Origin: Amycolatopsis lurida
GTDB taxonomy: Bacteria > Actinomycetota > Actinomycetes > Mycobacteriales > Pseudonocardiaceae
Assembly (NCBI RefSeq): GCF_900105055.1
Contig: NZ_FNTA01000004.1
Coordinates: forward strand, 3,813,501-3,877,500
DNA length: 64,000 bases
Reading direction: 5' to 3'
Numbering within the stretch: the first letter of the stretch is position 1; every line of letters starts with the position of its first letter. This document shows, in pieces, positions 59,687 to 64,000 of this stretch. The position numbers and the translations under genes are program-made. The notes below the pieces were generated by a model, which was not told the origin of the DNA, did no database searches, and saw only the letters and a list, made by a program, of their open reading frames with translations.

Positions 59687-60847
59687 TCACACGGGCTGAT
59701 CGAGTGGAACGTCGAAAGCGACCAAGGTCCCCAGGCTCGGGGAAGAATTGATCGAGAAGCGTCCACCGGACGTCGTCGCGCGTTCGGCGAGATGACGGAG
59801 ACCGCGTTTGGCCACCCCCTGCGGCACACCGGATCCGTTGTCCCGCACGCGAAGTTTGACGCCTTCCGCGTCACGGCTGAGCGTCACGCGGGTCTCGCTC
59901 GCCCCGGAGTGCCTGACCACATTGGACAGTGCTTCACGCAGGGCGGCGCGGATGTGGTCCGCCTGTTCGGCGGGGATGTCGGCCAGTTCGCCCGAAAGTT
60001 CCAAGGTCGGCGGGTAGCCGAGCAGTTCGCCCGCGATGCGCACCTCGCCCCGTGCGGACTCGGCGAGGTCGGTGGCGGTGACCGTCTGGTTCGCGGGTTC
60101 CGGGCTGCGCAGGGCGCGCACGGTGCCGCGGATCTCTTCGATGGTCTGGTCGAGCTGGTCGATCGCCTCGGACAGGCGCGCTCCGTCGGCCTGCGCGAAG
60201 CGTTTCCGCATGTTCTTGCGGACGCGGTCGAGCTGCATCCCGGCGCCGTAGAGCCGCTGCACGATGACGTCGTGCAGCTCGCGCGCGATGCGTTCGCGCT
60301 CTTGGTAGAGGGTGACGCGGTGCCGGGCGTTGGCGCCTTCCGCCAGCGCCAGCACCACGCCCGCCTGCGCGGCGAACGCGGTGAGCACCTCGACCGTGCT
60401 GGCTGAGAACGGTTCCCCGCCGTGGCGGCGGTACACGGTGAGCGCGCCGAGGACGCGCCCGCCCGCGCCGAACGCCGACGCGGCGAAAGGCCCGAACCCC
60501 TGGAGCTCCGGCGGCACGAACGGCGCCGTGCGGGGATCGACGGTGAAGTCCTCGCTCACCACCGGTTTCCCGCCCCTGGCGACCTGGCCCGCGGCGGAAT
60601 CGGCGGAAAAGGCCAGCCCTCGAAGGCCTTGGGTGGTGTCCCCGTGCGCGGCCTCGGCGACCACCTGGCCGTCGTCCGCGCGCACCATGACGAGACCGAG
60701 GTCGGCCTCGGCCAGTTCGACGGCGCGGGCGACCACGGTCTCCAGCACGTCGCCCGGGTCTTCGCCGGACAGGGCGGTGCCGGTGATCTCGGTGGCGGCG
60801 GACAGTGCGCGCGCGGCAAGCGTGGGATCCATGAGCGCTATCGACAT
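59687..60847 (-). CDS. GAF-domain sensor histidine kinase (NarL-type)
   Basis: The protein has 386 residues. A GAF domain lies near 20-165. A HisKA_3 region follows, with the phosphorylated His192 in ERERIARELHDV, then an HATPase domain with EALSNVVRH near 300 and DNGSGVP near 330. No membrane segment is present, so it senses an internal signal, as DevS/DosT do, though haem ligands were not identified. The ATG overlaps the TAA of the CydDC gene (TAATG), so it is cotranslated with the exporter. The LuxR-type regulator at 53.3 kb is a likely partner. Confidence 0.88.
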   Translation of the reverse strand: MSIALMDPTLAARALSAATEITGTALSGEDPGDVLETVVARAVELAEADLGLVMVRADDGQVVAEAAHGDTTQGLRGLAFSADSAAGQVARGGKPVVSEDFTVDPRTAPFVPPELQGFGPFAASAFGAGGRVLGALTVYRRHGGEPFSASTVEVLTAFAAQAGVVLALAEGANARHRVTLYQERERIARELHDVIVQRLYGAGMQLDRVRKNMRKRFAQADGARLSEAIDQLDQTIEEIRGTVRALRSPEPANQTVTATDLAESARGEVRIAGELLGYPPTLELSGELADIPAEQADHIRAALREALSNVVRHSGASETRVTLSRDAEGVKLRVRDNGSGVPQGVAKRGLRHLAERATTSGGRFSINSSPSLGTLVAFDVPLDQPV

Positions 60848-63800
60848 TAGACCGCTCCGGCCCTTGTGCGCGCTGTGACCCGGCCCTCTCGCACCTCCAG
60901 GATCACGTCCGCGTCGTCGGCTTCGGCGGCGTTGTGCGTGACGTGGACGACGGTCTTCCCTGCGAGCGCTTCGCCGAGCCGTTCGCGGAGGGTGCGCGCG
61001 GTCGGCTCGTCGAGGTGGGCGGTGGGCTCGTCGAGCAGCACGAGATCGGCCCGCGCGGCGCCGAGGACGGCCCGCGCCAGCGCGACCCGCTGCGCCTGCC
61101 CGCCCGAGAGCCCGGCGCCGGCGCTGTCGAGCATCGTCGTGAGCTCGACGTCCTCGAGAACGGCTTGGTACAAGGCCATTCGCAGGTCTGCTTCGGACGC
61201 CGTCGGCTGAGCGAGCCGGAGGTTCTCGGCGACCGTGGTCGAGACGAGCATCGGTTCCTGCGGCGCCCAAGCGACGTTCTCGGGAGCGGCGACGTCACCC
61301 TTGCTCGGCTGGAGGAACCCGAGCAAGGCCGCGACGAGCGTCGACTTCCCGGCGCCACTCGGGCCGACCACGGCGACGTGCGTCCCGGGCGCGATGTCGA
61401 GGTCGACCCCGGTGAGAACCGGACGCTCGGTGCCGGGCCAGCCGAGGTCGGCGTTCCGGATCCGCACCCCGCCGGTGCCATGAAAGGCGCTTTCCTTGCT
61501 AAGAACGGCCCGTTCATCGCAAGCGGCGAGGCGCAGACGGGCCTGGCGCAGGGTGTCCCAGTGCTGCACGGCGGGCGGAAGAAGGGAGAGGACCTCCGCC
61601 AGCGCGAGCGGCACCAGGGCGACCACGGGCGCGAGTACCGGGTTCAGCGCGCCGGCGGCGACGGCGCTCACGGCGAACCCGGTGCTCACGACGGTGGCGG
61701 CCCCTGTCACCAGGATGATCAGAGCGTCGGCCGCGCCGGCACCGAAAGCCTGTCGCCGGGCTTCGGCGGTCAACGCGGTGTCAGTGGTGGCGATTCGGCG
61801 ACGTCGTTCTTTGTCGACTCCGTATGCGATCAATTCGGCGGCGGCTTCGAACAGGCTCAGCACCTGCGCCGACACCGAACGCCGTCCGGCGGCCAGCGCA
61901 CTGGTCGCGCGGCGTTCCGCCCGGAGCGCGAGCAGCGGCGCGAACGCGCTGAGCAGCACGGCCGCGGCCAGCGCGATTCCGGCTTCGGGCAGCACGACGG
62001 TCTGGACCGCGACAGCGCCGACGGCCACCAACGCGACCACGACCAGCGGCGTGATCACGCGCGGGAGCAGGTCGCGCACGGTGTCGGTGTCGCCGACGAG
62101 CCGCCGCTGTTCCTCACCGGCCCGAAGCGCGCGAGCCGGGCCGAGCCGCACCAGCGACTTCCACAGCCGGACGCGCAGGCTCCCGGCGATCCGGAAGGCG
62201 GCGTCGTGCGTGACCAGCCGTTCGAGGTAGCGCAGCCCCGCGCGGCCGAGGCCGAACGTCCGCACGCCGACGATCAGCACCGTCAGGGTCAGGATCGGCG
62301 GCTGTTGCGACGCCTTGGCGATCAGCCAGCCCGAAAGCGCGGTCAGCGCGACGCCGGCGAGCAACGCGGCGGCACCGAGCAGCGCGCCGCCGAAGAACCT
62401 GGGGTGCAGCAGGTCGCGCCAGGGCAGCGGCTTGACCGGCCGTCCGTCTTCAGTGGTTCCGGAGTCAGCTGTCACCGTGGTCGACATGTCGACACCAGGT
62501 GTGCGCTCGTGTGCGGCGATGATCGCGGCGGCACCTTCGTCGACGGCTTTACGGACCGCTGTCATGACCAGTGCGGCGCTGGCCTCGTCGAGGTGGGCGG
62601 TGGGTTCGTCGAGCAGGAGCAGCCACGCGCCCGACCGGACCCGCGTCAGCGCCCGCGCCACCGCGACACGCTGCCGTTGTCCCTGTGACAGCTTCGAAAC
62701 CGGCCGCTCGGCGAGTCCGGCGAGCCCGAGTTCGGCGAGGACGTCTTCGCCGCCGGCCTCCTCGCGGACGGTGCCCCCGCCGAACACCGGCGACTGCGGC
62801 ACCCAGGCGACGTTCTCGCGCCACCGCTCCAGATCGGCGTCGGCGAGGTCGGTACCGCCGACGGTGATCGTCCCGTCGTGCACCTGCACGAAACCGAGCA
62901 GGGCGGCGAGCGTCGTCGATTTGCCGCCGCCGCTCGGCGCGCGCAGCCAGGTGATCTCGCCGGGGCCGACGCTGAACGTCTCCCCGTCGGGCGCGAATCC
63001 TTCGCGCCTGGCGACGCGTAGTCCGCGGACGTCGATTTCGCCCTGCATGGGCGTCTCGGAACCGGTGGGCGGCAACGGTTCGGCCAGAACATCCGCGACG
63101 CGGCGCACGGCCTCGACACCGTCCTCGCTGGCGTGGAACGCGGCGCCGACCGCGCGCAGCGGCTGGTAGCACTCCGGCACGAGGATCAGGACGCCGAGCC
63201 CGATGGCCAGCGACAGTTCGCCGGAGACGAGCCGGACACCGATGACGACCGCGACCAGCGCGACCGAAAGCGTCGCGATCAGTTCCAGCGCGAACGCCGA
63301 CGCGAACGCGACCTTCAACGTTTTGAGCGTCGTGCGGCGATGACGCTCGGAGATCTTCCGCACCGTCTCGGCCTGCGCTTCGGCGCGGCGGAACGCGCTG
63401 AGGATCGGCAGCGCGCGAACGAGTTCCAGCAGATGGCCCGACAGTCGGTGTTCGGCGTCGGCGGCCTCGGCGACCCGCTCGGCGGTGTGCTTGCCGATCA
63501 GGATCGCGAACAACGGCACCAGCGGCACGGTGATCACGACGAGCACGGCCGACGGCCAGTCGGCGAACAGGATCGCGACACCGGCGGCGAGCGGCACGAT
63601 CGCGGCGGTCACCAAGGCCGGAAGGTACTGGGTGAAGTAGGCGTCGAGCGCGTCGAGGCCCTTGGTGGTCAACGACGTCAGTTCACCGTGACCGCGGCGC
63701 GCGATCCACTCCGGGCCGAGTTTCACAGCGTGGTCGAGAGCTTTGGCGCGCAGCTCCTCCTTCGCGCGAGCGGCCGCGCGAACCGAAACGATCCGCACCG

Positions 63801-64000
63801 CCCAGCCGGTCAACGCGCGCCCTGCGACGAGCGCGAGCAGCACGGCCAGCTGGGCGGTGCGGTCCCCCGGTGTTCCGCGGACGACCGCGGAGAGGACGTC
63901 GGCCAGCAGGAACGCCTGTCCCACCAGCAAGACCGCGTTGACGAAGGACAGGATTCCACTGAGGATCAACGCCCGGCGCGCCGCACTCGAAAGTGGAGCC
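60847..64000 (-). CDS. cydDC: Fused CydDC thiol-reductant ABC exporter, partial
   Basis: About 1050 residues are visible and the frame is open to the right edge, so the N-terminus is cut; a TTG at 63969 is internal, because residues typical of CydD (LSSAARRAL) precede it. Two complete ABC exporter halves are present. NBD1 has GGGKST and LSQGQRQR; NBD2 has GPSGAGKST and LSGGQAQR. Each has six membrane helices ahead. CydDC exports cysteine or glutathione-like thiols needed for cytochrome bd assembly. Fusion of CydD and CydC is common in actinobacteria. The linker before NBD2 holds a copy of a short intergenic repeat core. Confidence 0.88.
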   Translation of the reverse strand, partial: APLSSAARRALILSGILSFVNAVLLVGQAFLLADVLSAVVRGTPGDRTAQLAVLLALVAGRALTGWAVRIVSVRAAARAKEELRAKALDHAVKLGPEWIARRGHGELTSLTTKGLDALDAYFTQYLPALVTAAIVPLAAGVAILFADWPSAVLVVITVPLVPLFAILIGKHTAERVAEAADAEHRLSGHLLELVRALPILSAFRRAEAQAETVRKISERHRRTTLKTLKVAFASAFALELIATLSVALVAVVIGVRLVSGELSLAIGLGVLILVPECYQPLRAVGAAFHASEDGVEAVRRVADVLAEPLPPTGSETPMQGEIDVRGLRVARREGFAPDGETFSVGPGEITWLRAPSGGGKSTTLAALLGFVQVHDGTITVGGTDLADADLERWRENVAWVPQSPVFGGGTVREEAGGEDVLAELGLAGLAERPVSKLSQGQRQRVAVARALTRVRSGAWLLLLDEPTAHLDEASAALVMTAVRKAVDEGAAAIIAAHERTPGVDMSTTVTADSGTTEDGRPVKPLPWRDLLHPRFFGGALLGAAALLAGVALTALSGWLIAKASQQPPILTLTVLIVGVRTFGLGRAGLRYLERLVTHDAAFRIAGSLRVRLWKSLVRLGPARALRAGEEQRRLVGDTDTVRDLLPRVITPLVVVALVAVGAVAVQTVVLPEAGIALAAAVLLSAFAPLLALRAERRATSALAAGRRSVSAQVLSLFEAAAELIAYGVDKERRRRIATTDTALTAEARRQAFGAGAADALIILVTGAATVVSTGFAVSAVAAGALNPVLAPVVALVPLALAEVLSLLPPAVQHWDTLRQARLRLAACDERAVLSKESAFHGTGGVRIRNADLGWPGTERPVLTGVDLDIAPGTHVAVVGPSGAGKSTLVAALLGFLQPSKGDVAAPENVAWAPQEPMLVSTTVAENLRLAQPTASEADLRMALYQAVLEDVELTTMLDSAGAGLSGGQAQRVALARAVLGAARADLVLLDEPTAHLDEPTARTLRERLGEALAGKTVVHVTHNAAEADDADVILEVREGRVTARTRAGAV

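Noticed and set aside
1..64000. tRNA, rRNA, riboswitch or insertion sequence
   Set aside because: No cloverleaf, rRNA segment, known riboswitch core or transposase was recognised in any gap, though a covariance-model search was not possible here.

Overview
The window comes from a high-GC Gram-positive actinobacterium, most likely a Pseudonocardiales member such as Amycolatopsis. This is inferred from gene content, not from an rRNA gene, since none is present. Supporting signs are frequent GTG starts, very dense packing with 4-base ATGA/GTGA overlaps, a fused CydDC exporter, DUF3558 and DUF4232 lipoproteins, a class F sortase, an AfsR-type regulator, and a serS / septum-formation / metallopeptidase / phosphatase / pheA backbone arranged as in Mycobacterium tuberculosis. 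No tRNA, rRNA, CRISPR array, transposase or phage gene was seen.

1-20.8 kb is a surface-glycan or glycolipid locus. Two GT-C-like membrane proteins, a DUF6541-type membrane protein and a UPF0104-type membrane protein flank an acyl module made of LuxC-like reductase, LuxE-like acyl-protein synthetase, acyl-AMP ligase, 3-oxoacyl-ACP reductase, acyl carrier protein and LpxA-like acyltransferase. Divergent to it are a DegT aminotransferase and a Gfo/Idh/MocA dehydrogenase. Together they look like a GnnA/GnnB/LpxA-type route to an N-acylated UDP-3-amino sugar in an organism without lipid A. An ECF sigma factor with its membrane partner, a CopC protein and a Uma2 protein interrupt the locus. It resumes with an acetyltransferase, a GT4 glycosyltransferase, a sugar epimerase/dehydratase and a second DegT aminotransferase. 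A large AfsR-like regulator is divergent from this second operon.

24-31 kb holds small membrane proteins, a C45-type amidohydrolase coupled to a 14-TM exporter, a TetR/SnoaL-like pair with two candidate operators, L-2-hydroxyglutarate oxidase and a DUF3558 lipoprotein.

31-45 kb is the conserved backbone (serS, septum formation protein, metallopeptidase, phosphatase, pheA, coaA). It is expanded by a class III aminotransferase, a haloalkane dehalogenase, a DUF350 / glutathionylspermidine-synthase-like / YgiB-like trio, an MFS exporter and a macro-domain protein. A 13-copy 21-bp tandem repeat follows coaA.

45-64 kb carries a VapC/Phd toxin-antitoxin pair, two large uncharacterised proteins, a kinase-less nitrate/nitrite-sensing (NIT) membrane protein, a MazG-like pyrophosphohydrolase, a secreted M14 peptidase, a NarL-type response regulator, a glycosyltransferase-like protein convergent with a STAND NTPase, a variant histidine phosphatase, a class F sortase with an excalibur protein, and a GAF sensor kinase translationally coupled to a fused CydDC exporter that runs off the right edge. 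Long hairpins sit between several convergent genes, and three convergent pairs share a CTAG stop overlap.
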